A stretch of DNA of 64,000 nt from Bradyrhizobium japonicum USDA 6 (GTDB taxonomy: Bacteria; Pseudomonadota; Alphaproteobacteria; Rhizobiales; Xanthobacteraceae): the NCBI RefSeq assembly GCF_000284375.1, contig NC_017249.1, forward strand, positions 3,078,001 to 3,142,000, in the 5' to 3' direction. Shown here in pieces: positions 1 to 8,081 of the stretch (position 1 is the stretch's first letter; the number at the start of each line of letters is the position of its first letter). The notes under the pieces are model-generated. The model searched no databases. It had not been told where the DNA came from and was given only the letters and a program-made list of their open reading frames with translations. Both the position numbers and the translations under genes were made by a program.

Positions 1-492
1 CGGCATTTCGAGGCAGCCGACCGTGACGTCGGCGCCGCTGTCGACATGCTGGCGCAGCATCACCTCGTAGTCCATCTTGTAGATGTGGTCGCCGGCGAGC
101 ACGACGATGAAGCGTGCGTTGTGCGACTCGATGATGTCGATGTTCTGATAGATCGCATCCGCCGTGCCGACATACCACATGTTCTCCGAGACGCGCTGAC
201 TGGCCGGGAGGATGTCAAAGCTCTCGTTGCGTTCGGGGCGGAAGAAGTTCCAGCCCATCTGAAGGTGCCGGATCAGGCTGTGCGCCTTGTACTGGGTCGC
301 GACCGCGATCCGGCGGATGCCGGAGTTCACCGCATTGGACAGCGCGAAATCGATGATGCGGGACTTGCCGCCGAAATAGACCGCGGGCTTGGCGCGCCGG
401 TCGGTCAGTTCCAGGAGCCGGCTGCCGCGTCCGCCGGCCAGGACGAACGCCAGCGCCTGACGGGCAAGCGGCTCGGATCTCGCGGCACTCAT
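1..492 (-). CDS. glgC: Glucose-1-phosphate adenylyltransferase, N-terminal part (runs off window)
   Basis: ADP-glucose pyrophosphorylase makes ADP-glucose from glucose-1-phosphate and ATP, the committed step of glycogen synthesis. The 164 visible codons read from an ATG at 492 and show the nucleotide-binding start [13 protein letters not shown], then [11 protein letters not shown] and [17 protein letters not shown], then [11 protein letters not shown] and the [11 protein letters not shown] segment with the catalytic aspartate region. These are diagnostic of GlgC. The remaining two thirds, including the beta-helix, lies beyond the window start. Position 4 of the usual GGxGTRL motif is serine here (GSRL). 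Identification is very secure; only the C-terminus is unseen. Confidence 0.96.
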   Translation of the reverse strand, partial: MSAARSEPLARQALAFVLAGGRGSRLLELTDRRAKPAVYFGGKSRIIDFALSNAVNSGIRRIAVATQYKAHSLIRHLQMGWNFFRPERNESFDILPASQRVSENMWYVGTADAIYQNIDIIESHNARFIVVLAGDHIYKMDYEVMLRQHVDSGADVTVGCLEMP

Positions 493-830
493 GTCATCCT
501 CCCACAACTCTGGCGCTTTGCGAGAAGCCTCCCGGCCGCGCACATTGGAACCGATAGTAACGGTACGAATAGTAAATCGGGAAGGTGCTTGTTGGTTGCG
601 AACGCCCAGGAAGCTTAATGCTTTGCTGTGGCCTCCGGCTCCGTCGCACCGGTGTCATTTTTGCGCGGGCGCCGGCATTGGCCGGACCACAATCGAGGCA
701 TGCGCGGGTATTCTTGTGCGGTGCACGCAATGCAGGCTGTGACTTTCGGAGGCTTTGACTTGGGGCAAGGATGCCCGATCATGGCCTTGCGATCCTTTTC
801 CAAACGAAACGTCAGACAGGGAGCAAGACG
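493..830. other. Intergenic region between glgC and the Gly/Tyr-rich gene
   Basis: This 338-bp gap separates two divergently transcribed genes, so it should hold both promoters. I see no convincing sigma-70 box pair and no stable hairpin. The only clear signal is the purine-rich ribosome-binding stretch CAGGGAGCAAG just before the ATG at 831. Short reading frames here are shadows without coding character. Confidence 0.5.
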
Positions 831-1301
831 ATGAGTATCTGGAAAACGGCAATTGCCTGTTCGCTGGCGGGCGCGGTGATGGCCGGCCAAATCGAGCAGG
901 CGGCAGCGGCTCCGCTGCCGACCAACGTCGCGACCATGAAGGCCGCCGTTGGTGACGATGTCACCCCGGTGTATTGGCGCGGCCGTGGCTGGGGATGGGG
1001 ATTGGGCGCAGGAGGCCTCCTCGCCGGAGCAATCATCGGCGGTGCCATCGCAAGCAGCGCGCCCTATGGTTACTATGGCGGCGGTCCGTATTACGGCGGT
1101 TATGGTTATGGGCCGGGCTACGGCTATGGCTACGGTCCGTCCTATGGCTATGCGCCGGCCTATTACGGCGGCTACGGGCCGAGCTATGGGTACGGCGGCT
1201 ACTACGCGGGTCCCCGCTACTACGGCTATCGCGCCTATCGTCCATATTACGGCCCTCGCTACGGCTACTACCGGCCATACCGGGCCTATGGATATTGGTA
1301 A
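831..1301 (+). CDS. Secreted/membrane glycine-tyrosine-rich protein
   Basis: The 156-residue product starts with a signal peptide (MSIWKTAIACSLAGAVMAG, cleavage probably after AAAA). A short charged stretch follows, then a glycine-rich hydrophobic segment around residues 55-75 (GAGGLLAGAIIGGAIASS), then about 85 residues of repeated GYGYG/YYGG units. The start at 831 is preferred over an upstream ATG at 771 because it has a ribosome-binding site and opens the signal peptide. The family is common in Bradyrhizobium and its function is unknown. The GYxYG repeats resemble surface-exposed low-complexity domains. No operon partner is evident. Confidence 0.75.
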   Translation: MSIWKTAIACSLAGAVMAGQIEQAAAAPLPTNVATMKAAVGDDVTPVYWRGRGWGWGLGAGGLLAGAIIGGAIASSAPYGYYGGGPYYGGYGYGPGYGYGYGPSYGYAPAYYGGYGPSYGYGGYYAGPRYYGYRAYRPYYGPRYGYYRPYRAYGYW

Positions 1302-1431
1302 GGACCCTGCGCGGCTAGAGCGAGAGCCACACGATCAGGCTCATGCAGGCGAGATGCGCGAGCACGATCGCGGCGAGATGCAACGGGCCGGCCTTGAGGC
1401 TGGACTTGCGCATCCCGCCGCGCGCCCTGCG

Positions 1432-2412
1432 CTAGTTTGACCCCGCGGCCGCGGCCGTAAAGCTGCGGTCCACGGCTTTGCTCACGTCGAGCGTCTTCGG
1501 CAGGATGCCGTAGCGCGTCGAGCGGTCGGACGCTTCCTGCACCTCCTTCACCACGTTCTGGTCGATCACGATCGGGCTGGTGCGCTGCGCGGTGTAGGCC
1601 GACAGCAGCACGTCCTCCGGCAGTTTGGTCAACTCGGCCGTGCTCTTTGCGTATTCGGCAACATGATCGAGCGACCACAGCCGTGCCTTGTTCAGCCGCT
1701 GCACGAGGTCCTGCACCGCCGCGCGCTTGGTGGCGATGGCGTTGTCGGAGGCCACGATGAAGGTGATTGTCGGCGTCAGGCCTTCGCCGTCGGCGATCAC
1801 GCGGGCCTTGTCCTTCAGCGTCGCGAACGAGACATAGGGCTCCCACACGGCCCAGGCATCGATCGAGCCGGCCACGAGTGCGATCTTGGCGTCGACCGGG
1901 CCGAGCGGTGCGAAGGTCGCGTCCTCCAGCTTGATCTGCGCTTTCTCCAGCGTCGCGTCGATCAGGAACTGGCCCCAGCCGCCGCGCGTGCCGGCGAGGC
2001 GTTTTCCCTTGAGGTCGGCCGCCGACTTGATCGGCGAATCCTGGCGCACGAGGATCGCTTGCGTCTTCGCATCCGACCTGGTGCCGCCGATCGCCTTGAT
2101 CGGCGCGCCGGCTGCATAGACCGAGAGGAAGGAGAGATCGCCGGTGTAGCCGACGTCGAGCGCGCCGGCGTTCAGCGCTTCCAGGATCGGAGCGGCGGCA
2201 GGGAATTCTGACCATTCGATTCTGTAGGGCAGATCCTTCGCATAGCCGGAGATTTCGAGCAGCGAACGGTTGCCGCCCTTCTGGTCGCCGACGCGCAGCA
2301 CGACGGTGTCGGCCGCGAACGAGGCGGCCGCGGTCGACAGGGTGATGGCTGCGGCGAGCAGCGATGCTGCGAGCCGGCGTGTGATGGAATGGTCGTCGGA
2401 GTTGATGCTCAT
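1432..2412 (-). CDS. Aliphatic-sulfonate-type ABC transporter substrate-binding protein
   Basis: This is a 326-residue periplasmic binding protein of the SsuA/TauA/NrtA type. An Ala-rich signal peptide ends near SFAAD, then the family start VVLRVGDQKGG, the SEFPAAAPILEALNAG ligand-site region, GTRGGWGQFL and WAVWEPYVS. The ATG at 2412 is chosen because it opens the signal peptide; the frame stays open upstream but without a plausible start. It is transcribed away from the organosulfur operon starting at 2888 and is clearly related to the binding protein at 8078, which shares VGDQKG and EFPAAAP. The ligand is inferred to be a sulfonate or similar organosulfur compound. It has no permease on its own strand, so it probably shares the transporter encoded across the divergent promoter. 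Confidence 0.88.
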   Translation of the reverse strand: MSINSDDHSITRRLAASLLAAAITLSTAAASFAADTVVLRVGDQKGGNRSLLEISGYAKDLPYRIEWSEFPAAAPILEALNAGALDVGYTGDLSFLSVYAAGAPIKAIGGTRSDAKTQAILVRQDSPIKSAADLKGKRLAGTRGGWGQFLIDATLEKAQIKLEDATFAPLGPVDAKIALVAGSIDAWAVWEPYVSFATLKDKARVIADGEGLTPTITFIVASDNAIATKRAAVQDLVQRLNKARLWSLDHVAEYAKSTAELTKLPEDVLLSAYTAQRTSPIVIDQNVVKEVQEASDRSTRYGILPKTLDVSKAVDRSFTAAAAGSN

Positions 2413-2494
2413 GTGGCCTGTCTTGTTGCTTTGCCCACGACGCGTGAGCGAGCGATGCAGCGAGACGATCAAGTCTATGACGGCGCGATGTGCA

Positions 2495-2732
2495 GTCAAT
2501 GAAATGGCTATCCGTATTGCAGATGCGCCGAGCAATGACGTTTCAGCGTAGCGCCGCTTTCGAGAACGCACCTCGTGCGCGGCGGGAGCTGCGCAAGAAT
2601 GATGCAGGCTGCGGAGTCGCGGCGCATCCTTGCAAGACGATGCAGCAACGAAAATCGTTTCATCGCTGTCCCATGCGCTGATGGAGAGAATGACCTCGCT
2701 TCGCGCCACATTCGAAATTCCATTTCATTGAC
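2495..2732. promoter_or_regulatory. Perfect 13-bp inverted pair in the divergent sulfonate promoter region
   Basis: GTCAATGAAATGG at 2495-2507 recurs exactly in inverse orientation (CCATTTCATTGAC) at 2720-2732. One copy is close to each of the diverging genes (starts 2412 and 2888). Similarity continues loosely on the gene-distal side of each copy. The symmetric placement suggests binding sites for one regulator controlling both units; no regulator gene lies next to them in this window. Confidence 0.5.
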
Positions 2733-2829
2733 GATGCGGCGGACGCGCCGCATGATTTGCGCATCGCATCAAAGCGGCGCCGGAAGTGTCGGCGAAATTA
2801 TTCTCTCAACGCGGCTCCACACGGAACAT

Positions 2830-2850
2830 GCGCAACGCGAGACGTTGCGC
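2830..2850. promoter_or_regulatory. Short perfect palindrome upstream of the organosulfur operon
   Basis: GCGCAACG at 2830-2837 pairs with CGTTGCGC at 2843-2850 across five bases. It ends 37 bases before the ATG at 2888. It could be an operator or an mRNA leader hairpin. A GGAAC at 2823 lies 15 bases before CGTT, one short of the EcfG spacing, so I do not call a promoter here. Confidence 0.35.
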
Positions 2851-2887
2851 GCATGGCGGAGCTGTGCCAGCGCAGGAGTGGGGATTG

Positions 2888-3991
2888 ATGGGCAACGACA
2901 ACAAGCGCAGCGGATCGGGCCTCGACCGGCGTCATTTGCTGCAGGCGGGGCTTGCGGCGGCATTTGCAGCTCCGCTTGGTGCCTTCGGTGCAGCGCAGGC
3001 CTTCGCGCCACAGGCGATCGCGCCCGGTGTCGATCTCTCGGAGTTTCCGCTGTGCCGGACGGCCGCGGATGGCCCCGTCCTCACCGGCGCGCCGCGCAAG
3101 CTGAAGCTGTCGTGGAATGCCGGCGCGGTCTGTCTCGCCCCGGTGCCCGTCGCCATCGAGCACGGCTTCTTCCAGAAGCACAATCTCGACATCGAGCTCA
3201 TCAACTATTCCGGCTCGACCGACCAGCTGCTCGAGGCGATCGCGACGGGAAAGAGCGATGCCGGACTCGGCATGGCGCTGCGTTGGTTGAAGCCGCTGGA
3301 GCAGGGCTTTGACGTCAAGATCGCCGCCGGCACCCATGGCGGCTGCATGCGCGTCCTGACCCGCGCCGACGCCAATGTGAGCAAGCTCGCCGACCTCAAG
3401 GGCAAGATCGTCGCGGTCGGCGATCTCGGTGGTCCCGACAAGAACTTCTTCTCCGTCCAGCTCGCCAAGCTCGGTATCGATCCCAACAAGGATGTCGACT
3501 GGCGCGCCTATCCCGGCAACCTTCTCAACGTCGCCGTGGAGAAGGGCGAGGTGCAGGCCTTCCTGTCGTCGGATCCGCTCGGCTATCTCTGGCTCAAGGA
3601 CAGCCAGTACAAGGAAGTCGCTTCCAACCTCGACGGCGAATATCGCGACAAGAGCTGCTGCATCCTCGGCCTGCGCGGCAGCCTGGTGCGCGAGGAGCCG
3701 CAGGTCGCGCGCGCGCTGACGCAGGCGCTGCTCGATGCCGCGATGTTCACCGCGCAGAATCCGGCCGTGACGGCGAAGTCGTTCCAGCCTTACGCACCGA
3801 AGACGGCATCGCTCGCCGATATCGAGGGCATGGTGCGCTACCACACCCATCATCATCATCCCGTCGGTGAAGTCCTCAAGCGCGAGCTGAAGTCTTATGC
3901 GGACGATCTGAGGAGCGTGCAGGTCTTCAAGCAGAGCACCGATACGGCCAAATTCGCGGAGCGCATCTATGTCGACGTATTCGCTGTCTGA
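2888..3991 (+). CDS. Tat-type ABC transporter substrate-binding protein (NrtA/SsuA/TauA-like)
   Basis: The 367-residue protein has a twin-arginine-type leader (LDRRHLLQAG followed by an Ala-rich stretch). The mature part begins with a cysteine-containing head, then PRKLKLSWNAGAVCLAPVPVA typical of nitrate/sulfonate/taurine binding proteins, GFFQKHNLDIELINYSGS, and DLKGKIVAVGDLGG. A histidine cluster (YHTHHHH) sits near residue 318 and may bind metal. ATG 2888 gives the leader and follows GGAGTGGGGATTG. It is the first gene of a six-gene operon and overlaps the permease by 23 bases. The ligand is not determined by sequence; the neighbours point to an organosulfur compound. Confidence 0.87.
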   Translation: MGNDNKRSGSGLDRRHLLQAGLAAAFAAPLGAFGAAQAFAPQAIAPGVDLSEFPLCRTAADGPVLTGAPRKLKLSWNAGAVCLAPVPVAIEHGFFQKHNLDIELINYSGSTDQLLEAIATGKSDAGLGMALRWLKPLEQGFDVKIAAGTHGGCMRVLTRADANVSKLADLKGKIVAVGDLGGPDKNFFSVQLAKLGIDPNKDVDWRAYPGNLLNVAVEKGEVQAFLSSDPLGYLWLKDSQYKEVASNLDGEYRDKSCCILGLRGSLVREEPQVARALTQALLDAAMFTAQNPAVTAKSFQPYAPKTASLADIEGMVRYHTHHHHPVGEVLKRELKSYADDLRSVQVFKQSTDTAKFAERIYVDVFAV

Positions 3992-4991
3992 CGGCCTCGC
4001 CTCCGGCGCGCCGCGCCTCTCGCGCACGCCGGCCCTTGCGAGCTGGGTCCGGGATTCCGGCGTCGGCATTCTCGCCAGCGTCGCGTGGACCGCGTTCGGC
4101 CTGTCCTGCCTGTGGTGGGAGGATGTCGGCGACTGGTCGCGGACGCATTCGCTCGGCATCGCCGCCTTCATCGTTGCCGCGATCGCCTTGTTCGGCACCG
4201 TCGGCGCCGACTATCTGGGGACCGCGGGTAAGGCCTTGCGGCAGCGCGCGCCCTGGCTCGCGGCGCTCGGCGCATTCCTGACGGTGTGGGAAGTTGCCAC
4301 CGCGAAATTCGCCTGGCTGCCGCTGCCGTTCTTCCCGCCGCCGCAATCGATCATCGAGGTCTATACGGACGATCTGCCAAAGCTGCTCGACAGCGTGTTC
4401 GCCTCGGTCAAGCTCCAGCTCGGCGGCTACCTGATCGGCGCCACGGTCGGCTTCCTGACCGGCGTCTCGATCGGCTGGTCGCGCGCGGTCGGCTATTGGG
4501 TGCATCCGGTGCTGCGCTTCATCGGCCCGCTGCCGGCAACGGCCTGGCTGCCGATTGCCTTCTTCACGTTTCCGTCGAGCTGGAGCGCCTCGACCTTCCT
4601 GATCGCGCTCGCGACCGGTTTCCCGGTCACCGTCTTGACCTGGTCCGGCGTCGCGAGCGTCAGCAACGCCTATTACGACGTCGCACGTACGCTCGGCGCA
4701 AAGCCGTCCTTCCTGGTGCTCAAGGTCGCGATTCCCGCGGCCCTCCCGCACGTCTTCGTCGGCCTGTTCATGGGCCTCGGCTCGTCCTTCGCCGTGCTCG
4801 TCGTGGCCGAGATGATCGGCGTGAAGGCCGGGCTCGGCTGGTACCTGCAATGGGCGCAGGGCTGGGCCGCCTACGCCAACATGTATGCGGCGCTGATCGT
4901 GATGTCGCTGCTCTGCTCCGGCGCCATCACGCTGCTGTTCGCCATCCGCGATCGCCTGCTGGTCTGGCAGAAGGGGACCGTGAAATGGTAG
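3969..4991 (+). CDS. ABC transporter permease (SsuC/TauC type, long N-terminus)
   Basis: This 340-residue integral membrane permease belongs to the binding-protein-dependent family for sulfonate, taurine or nitrate uptake. The C-terminal 210 residues carry the family core with the EAA-like loop (ARTLGAKPSFLVLKVAIPAALP) that docks the ATPase. The first 120 residues add two further hydrophobic segments (around residues 38-50 and 58-75), making it longer than the usual 260-residue SsuC. It overlaps its binding protein by 23 bases and its ATPase by 7, so the three are translationally coupled. Confidence 0.9.
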   Translation: MSTYSLSDGLASGAPRLSRTPALASWVRDSGVGILASVAWTAFGLSCLWWEDVGDWSRTHSLGIAAFIVAAIALFGTVGADYLGTAGKALRQRAPWLAALGAFLTVWEVATAKFAWLPLPFFPPPQSIIEVYTDDLPKLLDSVFASVKLQLGGYLIGATVGFLTGVSIGWSRAVGYWVHPVLRFIGPLPATAWLPIAFFTFPSSWSASTFLIALATGFPVTVLTWSGVASVSNAYYDVARTLGAKPSFLVLKVAIPAALPHVFVGLFMGLGSSFAVLVVAEMIGVKAGLGWYLQWAQGWAAYANMYAALIVMSLLCSGAITLLFAIRDRLLVWQKGTVKW

Positions 4992-5785
4992 CCGCAACCG
5001 CACTGGCCGAGGTCACGACCCCGCCGGCCGCAGGCGCCGCGCTCGACATCGAGCAGGTCAGCCACGCCTTCGACATCGACGGCACTGAGCTGCCTGTTCT
5101 CAGCGACGTCAGCATCTCCGTGGAGCCGGGCGAGTTCGTCGCGCTGCTCGGCCCCTCCGGCTGCGGCAAGTCGACCTTGCTCCGGCTGGTCGCCGGCCTC
5201 GACAAGCCCAAGGCCGGGACGCTGCGTGAGGACGAGGTGCGCATCACCCGCCCGCATCCGTCGCGCGTCGTCGTGTTCCAGGATCCGACCCTGTTTCCCT
5301 GGCGGTCGGTCTGGGACAACGTCGCCCTGGGCCTCGAGGCCCAGGGCATTTTGAAGAGCCAGCGGCAGCGCGTGGATGACGCGCTCGATCTCGTTGGTCT
5401 GTCGTCGTTTCGCAACGCCTATCCCCATCAGCTGTCCGGCGGCATGGCGCAGCGCGTTGCGCTCGCCCGCGCGCTCGTGAATGATCCAAAAATCCTGATC
5501 CTCGACGAGCCGCTCGGCAAGCTCGACTCGCTGACCCGCATCACCATGCAGGCCGAGCTCGTCTCGCTCTGGCAGCGCAAGGGCTTTACCACGCTGCTGG
5601 TGACGCATGACGCCGAGGAGGCGCTGGTGCTCGCCAACCGCGTCATCGTGTTCAGCGACCGCCCGGCGCGGGTGAAGGCCGACATCCGTGTCGACCGGCC
5701 CTATCCGCGCCATCGCGGCGATCCATATCTGGCCGACCTGCGCCGCCAGATTCTCGGCTTGTTGGGATTGGACGCTACATGGTGA
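4985..5785 (+). CDS. ABC transporter ATP-binding protein (SsuB/TauB type)
   Basis: This 266-residue cytoplasmic ATPase energises the permease encoded just upstream. All elements are present: Walker A GPSGCGKST, Q-loop VVFQDPTLFPW, signature LSGGMAQR, Walker B ILILDEPLG, and the H-loop VTHDAEEA. FPW after the Q-loop and the DEPLGKLDSLTR run are typical of nitrate/sulfonate/taurine ATPases. The ATG at 4985 overlaps the permease stop; the downstream gene starts 7 bases inside its end. Confidence 0.93.
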   Translation: MVAATALAEVTTPPAAGAALDIEQVSHAFDIDGTELPVLSDVSISVEPGEFVALLGPSGCGKSTLLRLVAGLDKPKAGTLREDEVRITRPHPSRVVVFQDPTLFPWRSVWDNVALGLEAQGILKSQRQRVDDALDLVGLSSFRNAYPHQLSGGMAQRVALARALVNDPKILILDEPLGKLDSLTRITMQAELVSLWQRKGFTTLLVTHDAEEALVLANRVIVFSDRPARVKADIRVDRPYPRHRGDPYLADLRRQILGLLGLDATW

Positions 5786-6951
5786 CGTCCGTAGCCAAGG
5801 GCCGGGCGGCCCATAGCGAGCCGGACTACATCGCGCGCGCCGAGGCGCTAGCCGAAGGCTTCGCTGTGCGTGCAGCCGAGCATGATCGCACCGGCAGCTT
5901 TCCCTTCGAGAATTTTCGCGAGCTCTCCGAGGCTGGCCTGCTGTCGCTGACGGTGCCGGCCGTTCATGGCGGGGCCGGAGCGGGCGCACGATACGCCGTG
6001 CGGGTCATCGGCATCATCGGCAAGGCCGATCCGTCGACCGCCTTGGTGCTGTCGATGCACTACATCAACCATCTGGTAATGGGGCGCAGTCCGACCTGGC
6101 CGCTGCGGCACTCGCGCAAGCTTGCGCGTGAGAGCGTCGAGGGCCTCGCGCTCGTCAACGCGCTCCGCGTCGAGCCCGAGCTCGGCTCGCCTGCGCGCGG
6201 CGGCCTGCCGGCGACGATCGCCCGGCGCACCGAAACCGGTTGGCGCCTGACCGGTCACAAGATCTATTCGACGGGATCGCCGATCCTGAAATGGTATCTG
6301 GTCTGGGCGCGGACAGACGAAGCCGAACCGCGCGTCGGGCAGTTCCTGGTGCCGGCGGGACTGCCGGGCACCCGCATCGTCGAGACCTGGGATCATCACG
6401 GCCTGCGCGCCAGCGGCAGCCACGACGTCATCTTCGACGACGTCGTGATCCCGCTCGATGCCGAGGTCGATGTCCGCAAGCCCCAGGAGTGGCGTGCGCC
6501 CGACGTCGCGCAGGCGACCGTCCACACGGTGTTCGTCGCGGCGATCTATGACGGCATTGCCCGTGCCGCGCGCGACTGGTTTGTCCAGTTCCTGAAGCAG
6601 CGCGTTCCCGCCAGCCTCGGCGCGCCGCTTGCGACCTTGCCGCGGGCGCAGGAGATTCTCGGTGCCATCGAGGCCAGGCTCGCAGTCAATGCGCGGCTGA
6701 TCGAGACGTTCGCCCGCGACTTCGACGACGGCGTCGCTCTCTCCACCGGCGAATCCAACGTGATCAAGCTGACGGTGACCAACAACGCCGTCGCCGTGGT
6801 CGAGGATGCACTATCGCTGACCGGCAATCACGGCCTGTCCCGCACCAATCCGCTGGAGCGGCACTATCGCGATGTCTTGTGCGGCCGCGTGCACACGCCG
6901 CAGGACGATGCCACCCGCACCGGCCTCGGCCGCGCCGCATTGGGCCTCTAG
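5779..6951 (+). CDS. Acyl-CoA-dehydrogenase-fold flavoprotein (DszC/SfnB-like)
   Basis: The 390-residue enzyme has the three-domain acyl-CoA dehydrogenase layout: an N-terminal helical domain (ENFRELSEAGLLSLTVP), a middle beta domain (GWRLTGHKIYSTGSP, GTRIVETWDHHGLRASGSHDV) and a C-terminal helical domain ending in the LSLTGNHGLSRTNPLERHYRD segment. Within organosulfur operons such proteins act as reduced-flavin monooxygenases resembling DszC and SfnB rather than true CoA dehydrogenases. That is an inference from context here. Its start overlaps the ATPase by 7 bases and an SsuD-like enzyme follows after 29 bases, giving an uptake-plus-oxidation operon. Confidence 0.82.
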   Translation: MVTSVAKGRAAHSEPDYIARAEALAEGFAVRAAEHDRTGSFPFENFRELSEAGLLSLTVPAVHGGAGAGARYAVRVIGIIGKADPSTALVLSMHYINHLVMGRSPTWPLRHSRKLARESVEGLALVNALRVEPELGSPARGGLPATIARRTETGWRLTGHKIYSTGSPILKWYLVWARTDEAEPRVGQFLVPAGLPGTRIVETWDHHGLRASGSHDVIFDDVVIPLDAEVDVRKPQEWRAPDVAQATVHTVFVAAIYDGIARAARDWFVQFLKQRVPASLGAPLATLPRAQEILGAIEARLAVNARLIETFARDFDDGVALSTGESNVIKLTVTNNAVAVVEDALSLTGNHGLSRTNPLERHYRDVLCGRVHTPQDDATRTGLGRAALGL

Positions 6952-6980
6952 CTTTCAGGACAACAAACAGGGAGACGATC

Positions 6981-8081
6981 ATGTCGATCGAGTTCATCGG
7001 CTTCATCAGCAACAACAATTCGTCCGAGACCGTCGTCCGCGAGGGGCCGGTCCTCAATCCCACCCACATCGAGACGGTGGCCAAGGCGCACGAGAATGCC
7101 GGCTTCGACCGCGCGCTGCTGGCGTTTCATTCGACGACCCCGGACGCGCTCCAGATTGCCCAGCACGTGTTGGGCGTCACCGACCGCCTCAATGTGCTGA
7201 TCGCGCAGCGGCCGGGGTTCACCGCGCCGACGCTGCTGGCGCGTCAGTTCGCCGTGCTCGACCAGTTTTCGCGCGGCAGGGTCGCGCTGCATGTCATCAC
7301 CGGCGGCAATGCGACCGAGCTTCGGCAGGACGGCAACACGCTCGACGACAAGGACGAGCGCTACGCCCGCACCTCCGAATTCCTCGACGTCCTCAAGCTG
7401 GAATGGACCAGCGACAAGCCGTTCACCTACAAGGGCAGGTACTATCAGGTCGAGAAAGCGTTCTCGCAGGTGAAGCCGTATCATTCCGAGGGCATCCGGA
7501 TCTATTTCGGCGGTGCTTCGGATGCGGCGATCGAGGTCGCCGGCAAGCATGCCGACACCTTTGCGCTGTGGGGCGAATCCTATGCGCAGGTGCGCGACGT
7601 CACCTCCCGCGTCCACAACGCGGCGGTTCGTCAGGGACGGCCGACGCCGCGTTTCAGCCTCTCGGTGCGGCCGATCATTGCCCCGACCGAGAAGCAGGCC
7701 TGGGAGAAGGCGGAAGAGATCCTGGCGCGCGCCACCGCGCTCCAGGACAAGACCGGCTACCGCAAGCCTGCCGACGGCCACGCCACGGCCGGCGCGCGGC
7801 GCCTGCTCGCGCTCGCCGACCAGGGCAGCCGGATCGACAAGCGGCTCTGGACCGAGATCGCCAAACTCACCGGTGCCAACAGCAACACCACCGCGCTGGT
7901 CGGCACGCCCGAGCAAGTCGCCGAAGTGTTCGGCGACTATTACGATCTCGGTATCAGCCACTTCCTGATCCGCGGCTTCGATCCCCTGATCGACGCCATT
8001 GAGTATGGCCGTGAGCTGATCCCGCTGACGCTCGAGCTGGTTGCCAAGCGCCAGGCCGTTCGCGGCGAGGCGGCGGAATGA
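6981..8081 (+). CDS. FMN-dependent alkanesulfonate monooxygenase family (SsuD-like, LLM class)
   Basis: This is a 366-residue luciferase-like monooxygenase. Members use FMNH2 and oxygen to split a sulfonate into an aldehyde and sulfite. SsuD-type stretches include LIAQRPGFTAPTLLARQ, GRVALHVITGGN (equivalent to the LVTGSDPQE area), DERYARTSEFLDV, IYFGGASDAAIEVAGKHAD, TFALWGE and ALVGTPEQVAEVF. The ATG at 6981 follows AACAGGGAGACGATC. No flavin reductase is present in the window, so reduced flavin must come from elsewhere. It overlaps the next gene by four bases (ATGA). Exact substrate unknown. Confidence 0.9.
   Translation: MSIEFIGFISNNNSSETVVREGPVLNPTHIETVAKAHENAGFDRALLAFHSTTPDALQIAQHVLGVTDRLNVLIAQRPGFTAPTLLARQFAVLDQFSRGRVALHVITGGNATELRQDGNTLDDKDERYARTSEFLDVLKLEWTSDKPFTYKGRYYQVEKAFSQVKPYHSEGIRIYFGGASDAAIEVAGKHADTFALWGESYAQVRDVTSRVHNAAVRQGRPTPRFSLSVRPIIAPTEKQAWEKAEEILARATALQDKTGYRKPADGHATAGARRLLALADQGSRIDKRLWTEIAKLTGANSNTTALVGTPEQVAEVFGDYYDLGISHFLIRGFDPLIDAIEYGRELIPLTLELVAKRQAVRGEAAE

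Noticed and set aside
2823..2846. EcfG promoter before the organosulfur operon
   Set aside because: GGAAC and CGTT are only 15 bases apart and the CGTT is part of a palindrome, so spacing and context do not fit.
4871..5989. Long minus-strand frame opposite the SsuB-like ATPase
   Set aside because: Antisense shadow; the plus-strand ATPase has all motifs.
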